Origin: Mycobacterium sp. 852002-51163_SCH5372311
GTDB taxonomy: Bacteria > Actinomycetota > Actinomycetes > Mycobacteriales > Mycobacteriaceae
Length of the DNA: 64,000 nucleotides
NCBI RefSeq assembly: GCF_001667115.1
Contig: NZ_LZIJ01000184.1
Location: forward strand, 1-64,000
Direction: 5' to 3'
Part shown: in pieces, positions 51,480 to 60,441 of the stretch
How positions within the stretch are numbered: the stretch's first letter is position 1
Layout of the letters: every line of letters starts with the position of its first letter
Made by a program: the position numbers and the translations under genes
Notes under the pieces: model-generated
The model's database searches: none
Told to the model about the DNA's origin: nothing
The model's input: the letters and a program-made list of their open reading frames with translations, nothing else

Positions 51480-52505
51480 ATGCGCACGGTAGTCATCGAC
51501 GGGCCCGGCGCGGTTCGGGTCGAAACGCGTCCCGACCCCAAGCTTCCCGGTCCCGACGGAGTGATCGTCGCGGTCACCGCATCCGCGATCTGTGGCTCCG
51601 ATCTGCACTTTTATGAAGGCGAATATCCGTTCGGCGAGCCGGTGGCGCTCGGCCATGAAGCGGTCGGCACCGTTGTCGAAGCCGGTCCGCAGGTGCGCAG
51701 TGTCCGCGTCGGCGACCTGGTCATGGTGTCGGCGGTGGCCGGCTGCGGCTCTTGCGCGGGGTGTGCCACCCGCGACCCGGTCATGTGCTCTTCGGGCGTG
51801 CAGATCTTCGGCGGCGGTGTGCTGGGCGGCGCGCAGGCCGATCTGCTCGCCGTGCCCGCCGCCGATTTCCTGGTGCTCAAAATCCCCGAGGGGATCAGCA
51901 CCGAACAAGCGCTGCTTTTGACCGACAACCTCGCCACGGGCTGGAGCGCAGCCAAGCGCGCCGACCTGCCGTTCGGTGGCACGGCCGCGGTGATCGGCCT
52001 GGGGGCGGTGGGTCTGTGTGCGCTGCGCAGCGCGTTTGTGCAAGGTGCCGCAAAGGTTTTCGCTGTCGACCGGGTGGCCGGCCGGTTGGAGCGGGCCGCC
52101 AAGTGGGGGGCAACTCCGGTCAAAACCCCTGCGGCGGAGGCCATTCTGGCCGCTACGGGCGGCCGGGGCGCCGACTCGGTGATTGACGCCGTCGGTAACG
52201 ATGCCTCCATGACCGATGCGCTCAACGCGGTGCGGCCGGGCGGGACAGTCTCGGTTGTCGGTGTGCACGACCTACACCCGTTCCCGTTCCCCGCGCTGGG
52301 TAGCCTGCTGCGCAGCATCACGCTGCGCATGACGCTGGCGCCCGTGCCGCGTACCTGGCCGGAGTTGATACCGCTGCTTCAGTCCGGGCGACTCGACGTC
52401 GACGGCGTCTTCACCACCACGCTGCCGCTGGATGAGGCGGCCAAGGGGTACGCGACGGCGGGGTCACGATCGGGCGACAGCGTGAAGGTACTCCTGAAGC
52501 CCTAA
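51480..52505 (+). CDS. Zinc-dependent medium-chain dehydrogenase
   Basis: A 341-residue zinc alcohol/sorbitol-type dehydrogenase corresponding to Rv1895. Catalytic zinc site ICGSDLHFYEG and GHEAVGTV; structural cysteines CGSCAGCATRDPVMC; cofactor site VIGLGAVGLCA. ATG preceded by AGGAAGTGAG. Co-transcribed with the BVMO (10-bp gap), suggesting that it supplies the ketone substrate. Confidence 0.92.
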   Translation: MRTVVIDGPGAVRVETRPDPKLPGPDGVIVAVTASAICGSDLHFYEGEYPFGEPVALGHEAVGTVVEAGPQVRSVRVGDLVMVSAVAGCGSCAGCATRDPVMCSSGVQIFGGGVLGGAQADLLAVPAADFLVLKIPEGISTEQALLLTDNLATGWSAAKRADLPFGGTAAVIGLGAVGLCALRSAFVQGAAKVFAVDRVAGRLERAAKWGATPVKTPAAEAILAATGGRGADSVIDAVGNDASMTDALNAVRPGGTVSVVGVHDLHPFPFPALGSLLRSITLRMTLAPVPRTWPELIPLLQSGRLDVDGVFTTTLPLDEAAKGYATAGSRSGDSVKVLLKP

Positions 52506-52518
52506 AGCAGGGGGAGAG

Positions 52519-53427
52519 TCACCGCGTTGCCGTGATGTACTGCGAGCGCATGAAACCGTCGATCTTGACGTCGACGTCCGGCGGTGTCATTCCATAGCCC
52601 GCCTGCAAATCCAATGTGTTGCGGACGGGTTCGACGTCCCATCCGTGCGCAGCCAGCCATTCCGCGGGGTCGGTCTTCGGCTCGTAGGTGAGCGCAGAGA
52701 AATCCACGTCACCGGACATATTGACGCCGGGGTGGTCGGTTTCCAAGGCGGCGAGCTGTTCGTGGTCCAAGCGTGAGCCCAACGCCCCCAACGCAATCCG
52801 ACTGCCCGGTGCGCACAGTTCGCCGAACTGGGTGAACAGCGCCGTTTGCGCGTCGTCGGTCAGGTACGGCAACACTCCCTCCACCGACCAGGCGCTCGGT
52901 TGTTGCGGGTCGAATCCCGCCGCTTTCAAGACCGTTGGCCAGTCGCCGCGCAGATCGGCCGCGACCTCGTTCCTGCGGGCTTTGGGTGCGACGCCCCGCT
53001 CGCCCAGTACCCGGGCTTTGAATTCCAGCACTTTCGGCAGGTCAATTTCGAAAACCGTTGTAGCTTCCGGCCATTCAAGGCGGTAAGCCCGGGAGTCAAG
53101 GCCAGCGGCGATGATCACCGCCTGTCGGATGCCCGCGGCGCCGGCGGCTGAGAAGAAGTCGTCGAAGAACCGGGTCTGCACACCGTAGAGACGGGGGAAG
53201 GCAGTCTCGTCCTCGGAGGAGCCGGGGTTGGCAAGCACGCCCGACAAGAACCGGTCCTGCGAAGCCTCGATGAAATATTTCGCGTACTCGTCGCGCACCA
53301 GCGGTTGTTCGCTCACCGCGTGCAATGCGCGCCACCCAGCCACCAGTAGCGCGGTATAGCCCACGCCGCTGACGATGTCCCAGTTGTCATCGTCGGATCG
53401 AAGCGACCCGAATTCAGCTGGCGTCAT
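52519..53427 (-). CDS. SAM-dependent methyltransferase (mycobacterial LCMT-like family)
   Basis: A 302-residue protein of the actinobacterial putative SAM-methyltransferase family (COG3315-type), corresponding to Rv1896c. Diagnostic: DNWDIVSGVGYTALLVAGWRA, RTRFFDDFF, the SAM site VIIAAGLDSRAYRL, VFEIDLPKVLEFK and WSVEGVLPYLTDDA. M. tuberculosis has many copies; substrates remain unknown. The ATG is backed by GGAGGG. Confidence 0.92.
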   Translation of the reverse strand: MTPAEFGSLRSDDDNWDIVSGVGYTALLVAGWRALHAVSEQPLVRDEYAKYFIEASQDRFLSGVLANPGSSEDETAFPRLYGVQTRFFDDFFSAAGAAGIRQAVIIAAGLDSRAYRLEWPEATTVFEIDLPKVLEFKARVLGERGVAPKARRNEVAADLRGDWPTVLKAAGFDPQQPSAWSVEGVLPYLTDDAQTALFTQFGELCAPGSRIALGALGSRLDHEQLAALETDHPGVNMSGDVDFSALTYEPKTDPAEWLAAHGWDVEPVRNTLDLQAGYGMTPPDVDVKIDGFMRSQYITATR

Positions 53428-53478
53428 CGGCCCTCCGTTCCTTTCCGGCTATCGCGCCAAAGTACGGCAGCAGCAACT

Positions 53479-53910
53479 TCAAAGCTCGAGCAGCACCGTT
53501 ACGGGCCCGTCGTTGATCAGTTCGACCCGCATGTGGGCGCCGAACACGCCGGTCTCCACCTCGGCACCCAGTCCGCGCAACGCCTCTGCGAATGCCGTCA
53601 CCAGCGGCTCGGCGACGGCCGCCGGGGCGGCGGCGTTCCAGGACGGCCGGCGACCTTTCGCGGTGTCCGCGTAGAGCGTGAACTGGCTGATCACCAGAAT
53701 CGGTGCGTTGACGGTGGCCGCGGACTCGTCGTCGGCGAGAATCCTTAGCTGCCAAAGCTTTTCGGCAAGTCGACGGGCCTTGTCGGTATCGTCGCTGTGC
53801 GTGACACCGACGAATGCCAGCAGGCCCTGACCGTCGGGCTCGATGGCGCCGACCACCTCGCCCTCGACCGACACCGACGCCGAGGAGACTCGTTGCACCA
53901 GAACCCGCAT
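53479..53910 (-). CDS. dtd: D-aminoacyl-tRNA deacylase Dtd
   Basis: A 143-residue homodimeric editing enzyme that removes D-amino acids (and glycine from tRNA-Ala) from tRNAs. Conserved SQFTLYAD with the catalytic Thr and the C-terminal cross-subunit motif NDGPVT are both present, as is the N-terminal MRVLVQRVSSASV. Full length. Corresponds to Rv1897c. Divergent from the thiamine-binding gene with 57 bp between starts. Confidence 0.97.
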   Translation of the reverse strand: MRVLVQRVSSASVSVEGEVVGAIEPDGQGLLAFVGVTHSDDTDKARRLAEKLWQLRILADDESAATVNAPILVISQFTLYADTAKGRRPSWNAAAPAAVAEPLVTAFAEALRGLGAEVETGVFGAHMRVELINDGPVTVLLEL

Positions 53911-53967
53911 GGGGCTCGATGCTGCCAGGCCGGCTTTGAAGTCTCTCGTTCCGGGTACGCTCGTTGG

Positions 53968-54264
53968 ATGTCTGTGCTGGTCGCGTTCTCCGTCACGCCG
54001 ATGGGCGTGGGCGAAGGCGTCGGGGAGATCGTCGCCGAAGCGGTTCGGGTGGTTCGCGATTCGGGCCTGCCGAACAAGACGGATTCGATGTTCACGGTGA
54101 TCGAAGGTGACACCTGGGACGAGGTGATGGCGGTGGTGCAGCGCGCCGTGGAGGCGGTCGCCGCTCGCGCACCCCGAGTCAGCACGGTGATCAAGGCGGA
54201 CTGGCGCGCCGGGGCCGTCGACGCGATGACGCACAAGGTGGAATCCGTCGAGCGCCATCTGTAG
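53968..54264 (+). CDS. Thiamine-binding MTH1187/YkoF-family protein
   Basis: A 98-residue ferredoxin-like fold protein of the MTH1187 (DUF77) family, corresponding to Rv1898. It begins VLVAFSVTPMGVGEGVGE, includes VVRDSGLPNKTDSMFTVIEGDTWDEVM and ends KADWRAGAVDAMTHKVESVERHL. Family members are tetrameric and bind thiamine. The role here is unknown. Confidence 0.9.
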   Translation: MSVLVAFSVTPMGVGEGVGEIVAEAVRVVRDSGLPNKTDSMFTVIEGDTWDEVMAVVQRAVEAVAARAPRVSTVIKADWRAGAVDAMTHKVESVERHL

Positions 54265-54278
54265 CGGCTTCAGTGGCG

Positions 54279-54336
54279 CGAGCAGACGCAAAAGCCCCCG
54301 ACACGCCGAGGATTTGGGAGCTTTTGCGCCTGCTCG
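54279..54336. terminator. Family A inverted repeat between convergent genes
   Basis: Arms cgagcagacgcaaaagc and gcttttgcgcctgctcg form a 20-bp stem with two mismatches around a loop of about 16 bases. It lies exactly between the convergent ends of the thiamine-binding and macro-domain genes, so it should work as a bidirectional terminator. It belongs to the same family as 7976-8031 and 17229-17286. Confidence 0.8.
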
Positions 54337-54340
54337 CCAC

Positions 54341-54832
54341 CTACTGCACGGCCGTCCGGAAGGCTTGCTCGGCCTCGTCGCCGTGCACGGCGAACACGAC
54401 CCGCTCCAGCGAACTTGCCTGGTGCTGCCGTACGGCGCCGACCATCAGCCGCGCCGCCTCCTCGAGCGGGAACCCGCCGACGCCGGTGCCGAAGGCAACC
54501 AGCGCCAGGGACCGGCAACCGAGATCGTCGGCCTTGCGCAGGGTGGCCGCGGTGGCGCTGCTGATGATCTCCGCCGAGGTCGGGCCGCCGAGTTCCATCG
54601 TCGCCGCGTGGATCACGTACCGGGCCGGCATATTGCCCGCGGTGGTCTCGACCGCCTTGCCCAACCCGATGGGCGCCTTCTCGTTCGATTCGCGCTGCAC
54701 CTCGGGACCGCCGGCGCGAGCGATCGCCGCAGCCACACCGCCGCCGTGCCGTAACTGGGTATTGGCCGCATTGGCGATCGCGTCGACCTCGAGTTTGGTC
54801 ACGTCAGCCTGCAATACCTCTAACTCGATCAT
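54341..54832 (-). CDS. Macro-domain (ADP-ribose-binding) protein
   Basis: A 163-residue stand-alone macro domain, corresponding to part of Rv1899c (LppD). Features: VLQADVTKLEVDAIANAANTQLRHGGGVAAAI with the ADP-ribose loop and GVGGFPLEEAA second loop. Such proteins deacylate ADP-ribose adducts or O-acetyl-ADP-ribose. Unlike the M. tuberculosis LppD name implies, no lipobox or signal peptide is in this reading frame; longer frames from 54958 read as noise. ATG (MIELEVLQ) chosen. Confidence 0.9.
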   Translation of the reverse strand: MIELEVLQADVTKLEVDAIANAANTQLRHGGGVAAAIARAGGPEVQRESNEKAPIGLGKAVETTAGNMPARYVIHAATMELGGPTSAEIISSATAATLRKADDLGCRSLALVAFGTGVGGFPLEEAARLMVGAVRQHQASSLERVVFAVHGDEAEQAFRTAVQ

Positions 54833-54875
54833 CGGCACATTGTCGCGCAGGACGGCCACCCGGGGGCAGCCGCGG

Positions 54876-56267
54876 CTAGGGCGTGACGGCGGCCTGATCG
54901 CGCACCAGGACATACAACCGCCAGCGACCCGGGACCCCTTTGAGTTCGTGCTCACCACGGTCGGCGAACGTCCGCCGAGACCCGGTGACGATGTCGCGGA
55001 CAGTCGAGGACACCAACACTTCGCCGGGTGCCGCCAGCGCCGCTACCCGCGCGCCGATGTGCACCGCTACGCCAGCGACGTCATCCCTTAGCGCGCCGCG
55101 CACTTCGACCTCGCCGGCGTGAATGCCCACCCGCACCTCAATGCCCAAAACCCGGACAGCGTCGACGATTTCGTCGGCGCAGGCGATCGCGGCGCTGGGG
55201 CTGACGAACGTTGCCACGAACCCGTCGCCGGCTGTGTTGACTTCACGACCGCCGAAGCGCTGCAACGCATGACGGATGATGGCATCGTGATTGTCCAGCA
55301 GGTCGCGCCAACGATCGTCGCCCAGCAAGGCGGCCCGCTCGGTCGAGCCGACGATGTCGGTGAACACGATCGTCGCCAGCACCCGCTCTGCATCCGAGCC
55401 GCCGCGCGCGCCGGTGATGAACTCCTCGATTTCATCGAGCATCGGCGCGGTATCACCAACCCAGTACAGGACATCGGCGCCCGGCAACTCGACCAACCGT
55501 GACCCAGCGATGTGTTCGGCGAGATACCGGCCGTGCCCGATCGGAATGAACCTCGAACCGATGCGATGCAACACCAGCGTCGGCGCGCTTATGCGCCCCA
55601 GCACCTCTCGCACGTCACTGCGGGTGACTACCTCCGACACCGCGCGGGCCATGGTCGGCGGCCCGGCACGGTTGCCCGCCATATCCCACCAGGTTCGAAA
55701 CGCATCGTCGCCGGCGACGCTTGGAGCGACGACCCGCAGCACGTCGAAGCCGTGCTCCACAGCATCGGGATCAAGGGCTACGGTGCTGAAGGGGCGCGTG
55801 CTATCCACCTGGGCTCCTACCGGGTAGTCAGGCGCCCACAGCGCGCGTGCGGCGCCGTTGACGACCACCAATCCGCGGACCCGCTCGGGATAGTCGGCGG
55901 CGAGAACCATCCCGCTCATCGCGTGGTAGTTCGGCGCGAAGACGGTTACCTGACCGGCTCCGACGGCGTCCAGCACCGCTATCGCGTCCTGGGCCCAATA
56001 CTTCGGTCCCAGCAGCGTCATGGAAGGCATCCGTGAGGAGAGACCGATCCCGCGGTGGTCGAACCGGATTATCCGGCTGAACGACGCCAGCCGTCGATGG
56101 AAACGGTGCAGCGACGGCTCGTCGTCGATCGAGTCGATCGGCACGAACGGCCCGGACAACACCAGCAGGTCGGCCGGACCCTCGCCAAGCACCTGATACG
56201 CGATGTCCAGATCGCCGCACTTGGCGTAGCGAGTCCTATAAGTCGGGGGCGCCTGCGCCACGGGCAC
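54876..56267 (-). CDS. lipJ: LipJ: alpha/beta-hydrolase domain fused to class III nucleotidyl cyclase
   Basis: A 463-residue two-domain protein corresponding to Rv1900c. Residues 1-285 are an alpha/beta-hydrolase fold, but the nucleophile elbow reads APNYHAMSG (111-119) instead of GxSxG, so hydrolase catalysis is doubtful. Residues 295-460 are a class III adenylyl cyclase: FTDIVGST (metal Asp304), GDGF (Asp348), and Arg407. The substrate-specifying Lys is Asn344 and the transition-state Asn is His403, as reported for the unusual M. tuberculosis enzyme. Makes cAMP, possibly in response to a ligand in the hydrolase domain. Confidence 0.95.
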   Translation of the reverse strand: MPVAQAPPTYRTRYAKCGDLDIAYQVLGEGPADLLVLSGPFVPIDSIDDEPSLHRFHRRLASFSRIIRFDHRGIGLSSRMPSMTLLGPKYWAQDAIAVLDAVGAGQVTVFAPNYHAMSGMVLAADYPERVRGLVVVNGAARALWAPDYPVGAQVDSTRPFSTVALDPDAVEHGFDVLRVVAPSVAGDDAFRTWWDMAGNRAGPPTMARAVSEVVTRSDVREVLGRISAPTLVLHRIGSRFIPIGHGRYLAEHIAGSRLVELPGADVLYWVGDTAPMLDEIEEFITGARGGSDAERVLATIVFTDIVGSTERAALLGDDRWRDLLDNHDAIIRHALQRFGGREVNTAGDGFVATFVSPSAAIACADEIVDAVRVLGIEVRVGIHAGEVEVRGALRDDVAGVAVHIGARVAALAAPGEVLVSSTVRDIVTGSRRTFADRGEHELKGVPGRWRLYVLVRDQAAVTP

Positions 56268-56289
56268 AGGCTAATCGATGCGTAGGCTC

Positions 56290-57585
56290 ATGCCGGTGAG
56301 TGCACGCGCAGGCATCGTGGTCACCGGAACCGAAGTCCTCACCGGACGGGTCCAAGACAGAAATGGCCCCTGGATCGCCGATCGACTGCTGGAGCTGGGG
56401 GTCGAACTGGCACACATCACCATCTGCGGCGACCGCCCGAACGACATCGACGCGCAGCTGCGGTTCATGGCCGACCAGGGCGTGGACCTGATCGTCACCA
56501 GCGGCGGTCTGGGGCCGACGGCCGACGACATGACTGTCGAGGTGGTAGCGCGCTTCTGCGGGCGCGAGCTGGTGCTCGACGAAGAGGTCGAGAACAAGAT
56601 CGCCGACATTCTGAAAAAGCTGATGGCACGTAACCCTGCCTTCCAATCCGCTTTAGACCCCGGGACTTTCGAGTCGGTCCGCGCCGCCAACCGCAAACAG
56701 GCCATGGTTCCCGCCGGGGCGCACGTCATCGACCCGGTGGGCACCGCGCCGGGCGTGGTGGTGCCCGGCAAGCCTGCCGTGATCGTGCTACCGGGACCAC
56801 CGCGCGAGCTACAGCCGATGTGGCACACGGCGATCGAGACGTCTGCCGCGCAGGACGCGATCGCCGGCCGGACCGTCTACCGCCAGGAGACCTTGCGCAT
56901 GTTCGGGCTGCCCGAGTCGGGGCTGGCCGAGACACTGCGCGCCGCCGAACATGCCGTCCCCGGCTTCGAACAGCTCGAGATCACCACCTGCCTCCGGCGC
57001 GGGGAGATCGAGATGGTCACCCGCTACGAGCCCGCCGCCGCAGACGCGTACGCCCAGCTGACGCAGCTGCTGCGCGACAAGCACGGACACCAGCTGTACT
57101 CCGAAGACGGTTCGCACGTCGACGACCTGGTCGCGCGATTGTTGTCCGGCCGCCGGATCGCTACCGCGGAATCCTGCACCGCGGGCCTGCTGACGGCGCG
57201 GCTCACCGACCGGCCGGGGTCGTCGGAGTACGTGATGGGCGGCGTGGTGAGCTACTCCAACGAAGCCAAAGCCGAGCTGCTCGGGGTGGACCCGGCGCTG
57301 ATCGAAAAGCACGGTGCGGTGTCCGAGCCGGTCGCCGAGGCGATGGCGGCCGGCGCGCTGCAACGCTTCAACGCCGACACCGCCGTCGCGATCACCGGAA
57401 TCGCCGGGCCGGGCGGCGGCACGCCGGAAAAGCCGGTGGGCACAGTCTGTTTCACCGTGGCGCTGGCCGAGGGCAGGATGGACACGCGAACCTTGAGGCT
57501 ACCCGGTAACCGGTCCGACATCCGCGAGCGCTCGACGACAGTCGCGATGCACCTGCTGCGCCGGGCCCTGAGCGAAACCAGTTAG
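56290..57585 (+). CDS. cinA: CinA-family protein
   Basis: A 431-residue cytosolic protein corresponding to Rv1901. N-terminal MoCF/COG1058 domain (VVTGTEVLTGRVQDRN; TSGGLGPTADD) and C-terminal CinA amidase domain (ATAESCTAGLL; TGIAGPGGGTPEKPVGTV). CinA enzymes deamidate NMN and cleave ADP-ribose in other bacteria; in mycobacteria CinA has been linked to drug tolerance through NAD-adduct cleavage. ATG at MPVSARAG is preferred; another ATG lies four codons earlier. Confidence 0.96.
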   Translation: MPVSARAGIVVTGTEVLTGRVQDRNGPWIADRLLELGVELAHITICGDRPNDIDAQLRFMADQGVDLIVTSGGLGPTADDMTVEVVARFCGRELVLDEEVENKIADILKKLMARNPAFQSALDPGTFESVRAANRKQAMVPAGAHVIDPVGTAPGVVVPGKPAVIVLPGPPRELQPMWHTAIETSAAQDAIAGRTVYRQETLRMFGLPESGLAETLRAAEHAVPGFEQLEITTCLRRGEIEMVTRYEPAAADAYAQLTQLLRDKHGHQLYSEDGSHVDDLVARLLSGRRIATAESCTAGLLTARLTDRPGSSEYVMGGVVSYSNEAKAELLGVDPALIEKHGAVSEPVAEAMAAGALQRFNADTAVAITGIAGPGGGTPEKPVGTVCFTVALAEGRMDTRTLRLPGNRSDIRERSTTVAMHLLRRALSETS

Positions 57586-57586
57586 C

Positions 57587-58852
57587 TCACGTGACTTCCG
57601 TTGGTAGAAAAGCACTTTCCGTCGTCCCGAAGCGGATTCCGGTGGCGTCCTTGCCGATCAGCGTCAGAAATGCGACGGCGAGCAGCACTGGCACGATCGT
57701 CGCCGCCAGGGCGAAGGGGTAGCCGTGCGACTCGGCCAGGTGTTCCTGGATAGGCAGGTTGAACGCCGCAAGTAGGTTCCCGAGCTGGTAGGTCACGCCG
57801 GGGTAGAGACCGCGGATCGCGTCGGGTGACATCTCCGTCAGATGCGCAGGGATCACCCCCCAGGCGCCCTGCACGCAGAGCTGTATCAGGAACGAGCCGA
57901 GGCACAGCATCGCCGCGGTCCGCGAAAGCGCGAACAGCGGCACGATCGGCAAGGCCAGCAGCGCACAGAAGACGACGGTGTTGCGACGACTGAACCGCTG
58001 CGACAGCGTGCCGAACACCAGACCGCCGATGATGGCTCCGATGTTGTAGACAACCACGATCCACTTGACCGTCGTGCTGGCCAGACCGGCACCGTGGTTG
58101 GCCGTCGCCCCCAGGAACGTCGGGTAGACGTCTTGCGTGCCGTGGCTCATCCAGTTGAACGCTGTCATCAGCAACACCAGATAGAAGAACCGGCGGACGA
58201 CGGCCCCGCTGCCCAGCACGTCGCGAATCCTGGTGCTGGTCAGCCGCAGCCGGTCCTGCGCGGCCTCCCACACCTCGGACTCCTGCACCCGGTACCGGAT
58301 GATGAGGCTGATCAGGGCCGGGATGATGGACAAGCCGAACAGCCACCGCCACGACAAATGCAGCCAATCCATCACCAGCAGCGCTGCAAGGCTCGCCAAC
58401 AGATAGCCGAACGCATACCCCTCCTGCAGCAATCCGGAGAAAAAGCCGCGCCGCTCCACTGGCACCTTCTCCATCGCGAGCGCGGCGCCCAGCCCCCATT
58501 CGCCGCCCATCCCGATGCCGTACAGCAGCCGCAGAATCACCAGCACCGTGAAGTTCGGCGCGAACGCACACAGGAACCCGACCAGCGAGTAGAAGATCAC
58601 GTCGACCATCAACGGCAGACGCCGACCAACCCGGTCGGCCCACAGTCCGAACAGCAGTGCACCCACCGGACGCATCATCAGCGTGGCGGTGGTGAGGAAT
58701 GCGACTTCGGCTTTGCTGTGGTGGAACGTCTTTGCGATATCGGCATAGACGAAAACCACGATGAAATAGTCGAAGGCGTCCATCGTCCAGCCCAGCATCG
58801 CCGCAACGAACGAGTTCCGCTGATCGCCGGTGAGCTTCTGAGAAGTTGTCAC
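57587..58852 (-). CDS. nanT: MFS transporter NanT
   Basis: A 421-residue 12-TM major facilitator of the sialate/proline-betaine-type symporter group, corresponding to Rv1902c (nanT). Motif A GLWADRVGRRLP follows helix 2; GMGGEWGLGAALAMEKVP is the typical loop of the metabolite-proton symporter family. The name implies sialic acid, but no sialate catabolism genes adjoin it and the substrate is unknown. GTG start (VTTSQKLTGDQR). Ends one base past the convergent cinA stop. Confidence 0.88.
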   Translation of the reverse strand: MTTSQKLTGDQRNSFVAAMLGWTMDAFDYFIVVFVYADIAKTFHHSKAEVAFLTTATLMMRPVGALLFGLWADRVGRRLPLMVDVIFYSLVGFLCAFAPNFTVLVILRLLYGIGMGGEWGLGAALAMEKVPVERRGFFSGLLQEGYAFGYLLASLAALLVMDWLHLSWRWLFGLSIIPALISLIIRYRVQESEVWEAAQDRLRLTSTRIRDVLGSGAVVRRFFYLVLLMTAFNWMSHGTQDVYPTFLGATANHGAGLASTTVKWIVVVYNIGAIIGGLVFGTLSQRFSRRNTVVFCALLALPIVPLFALSRTAAMLCLGSFLIQLCVQGAWGVIPAHLTEMSPDAIRGLYPGVTYQLGNLLAAFNLPIQEHLAESHGYPFALAATIVPVLLAVAFLTLIGKDATGIRFGTTESAFLPTEVT

Positions 58853-58928
58853 GTCAGCATCGTGGCGTAGCGGGCGCGCTGGCGCGAGTTGATTGACCAC
58901 GCCATCCGCGGGAGTAAGTTCCCGGTCT

Positions 58929-59996
58929 ATGCGGATCATCGATGCCGATGGACATGTCGCCGAGAACTCTTCCCTGGCGACCGAAGCAATCAGACGCTGG
59001 CCCGATTACGTCAAGCCCAGCACCGACAAGCGCATGCGGTTGATGTTCGAAGGCCGCAACTACCCAGAGGACGAGGGCCCGGGCGCCGGCTGTCCGCCTG
59101 AACACGGGATCACCAAGGCACCCGATGTCAACTGCAGGACGGCCGAGGGCGTGGTGGGCGACGCCGACCGCGACCACATCGACACGATGGTGCTATATCC
59201 CAGCCTCGGCCTGTGCGTCCCCAGCCTCGAAGATCCCGATTTCGCAGCGGGATTCGCGCGCCTGTACAACCAGTGGATCGCCGACTACTGCGCGCCGACG
59301 AACGGCCGGCTGCGGGGTGTCGCTGTGACGCCGGTCGAACACGGGCAGGTGGCCATCGACATCATGCGCGAGGCCAAAGACTTGGGGCTGGTCGCGACCC
59401 TGGTCCCGCCGGCACTCAAGACCCGAAACCTCGATCACCCCGACCTCGACCCGTTCTATGTCGCCGCCGTGGACCTGCAGATGCCGCTCGGCATCCACGG
59501 CGCCCCCGGTATTCACCTGCCCAAGATCGGCGTGGACCGGTTCACCAATTACATCCAGGTGCACTGCATCAGCTTCCCGTTCGACCAGATGACCGCGATG
59601 ACCGCGCTGGTCTCCGGCGGGGTGTTCGAACGGCATCCGCAGTTGCGGGTCGCGTTCCTAGAGGCCGGTGCCGGCTGGGTCCCGTTCTTCATCGATCGCC
59701 TGCACGAGCACTACGAGAAACGCGGCGATTGGGTCGAACGGGGCTGGCGCAGAGACCCTCACGAATATCTGGCGGCAGGCAACATCTGGGTCACCTGCGA
59801 ACCCGAGGAGCCGATCCTGCCCGGTGTGATCGACGTGCTTGGCGCCGATTTCATCATGTTCGCCAGCGACTACCCGCATTGGGACGGTGAGTGGCCAGAA
59901 AGCACCAAGCATCTGCGCACCCGGACGGATATAAGCGAAGAGGCTCGCGAAAAGATCGGCGGCAGCAACGCGCAGCGGTTCTATAACCTCAATTGA
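58929..59996 (+). CDS. Amidohydrolase-2-family metal-dependent hydrolase
   Basis: A 355-residue TIM-barrel enzyme of the ACMS-decarboxylase/gamma-resorcylate decarboxylase-like amidohydrolase family. IIDADGHVAEN at the start holds the metal-binding Asp/His motif; PLGIHGAPG and LEAGAGWVPFFIDRL are the middle motifs; FASDYPHWDGEWP with the metal Asp ends the barrel. Substrates in this group are aromatic or cyclic acids. Not at this position in M. tuberculosis. Divergent from nanT. Confidence 0.9.
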   Translation: MRIIDADGHVAENSSLATEAIRRWPDYVKPSTDKRMRLMFEGRNYPEDEGPGAGCPPEHGITKAPDVNCRTAEGVVGDADRDHIDTMVLYPSLGLCVPSLEDPDFAAGFARLYNQWIADYCAPTNGRLRGVAVTPVEHGQVAIDIMREAKDLGLVATLVPPALKTRNLDHPDLDPFYVAAVDLQMPLGIHGAPGIHLPKIGVDRFTNYIQVHCISFPFDQMTAMTALVSGGVFERHPQLRVAFLEAGAGWVPFFIDRLHEHYEKRGDWVERGWRRDPHEYLAAGNIWVTCEPEEPILPGVIDVLGADFIMFASDYPHWDGEWPESTKHLRTRTDISEEAREKIGGSNAQRFYNLN

Positions 59997-60020
59997 CCGG
60001 GCGCGTGCGAAGATCGGCCG

Positions 60021-60419
60021 ATGGGCCCCTTCCTGCTACGCGCCGCATTGACCGGATTCGCCCTGTGGGTGGTGACTCTGTTCGTCAAAGGGGTGCACTT
60101 TGTCGGCGGCGATACCAAATTGGAGAAGCTCGGCATCATCTTCGTGGTAGCGGTCATCTTCGGTTTGGTCAACGCATTCGTCAAACCCGTAGTGCAGATC
60201 CTGTCCATTCCGATGTACATCGTGACGCTCGGCCTTTTCCATGTCGTCATCAACGGGTTCATGTTGTGGCTCACCGCCTGGATCACCCGCCACACCACCG
60301 GGTGGGGATTGCAGGTCGACCACTTCTGGTGGGACGCGATCTGGGCTGCCATCCTGTTGTCGATCGTGAGCTGGATCTTGTCGCTCATCGGCCGCCGGGT
60401 GAGGCGCAGCAGGCAATGA
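60021..60419 (+). CDS. Small four-helix membrane protein (holin superfamily IV-like)
   Basis: A 132-residue membrane protein matching the mycobacterial phage_holin_4_2/DUF360-type family, at the Rv1903 position. Four helices; VIFGLVNAFVKPVVQILSIPMYIVTLGLFHVVING is the family core, followed by basic RRVRRSRQ. The family is widespread in bacteria and its role is not known to involve phage. Starts 24 bp after the amidohydrolase. Confidence 0.85.
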   Translation: MGPFLLRAALTGFALWVVTLFVKGVHFVGGDTKLEKLGIIFVVAVIFGLVNAFVKPVVQILSIPMYIVTLGLFHVVINGFMLWLTAWITRHTTGWGLQVDHFWWDAIWAAILLSIVSWILSLIGRRVRRSRQ

Positions 60420-60441
60420 CCTTCGGGCGAACCCTCGGGAG

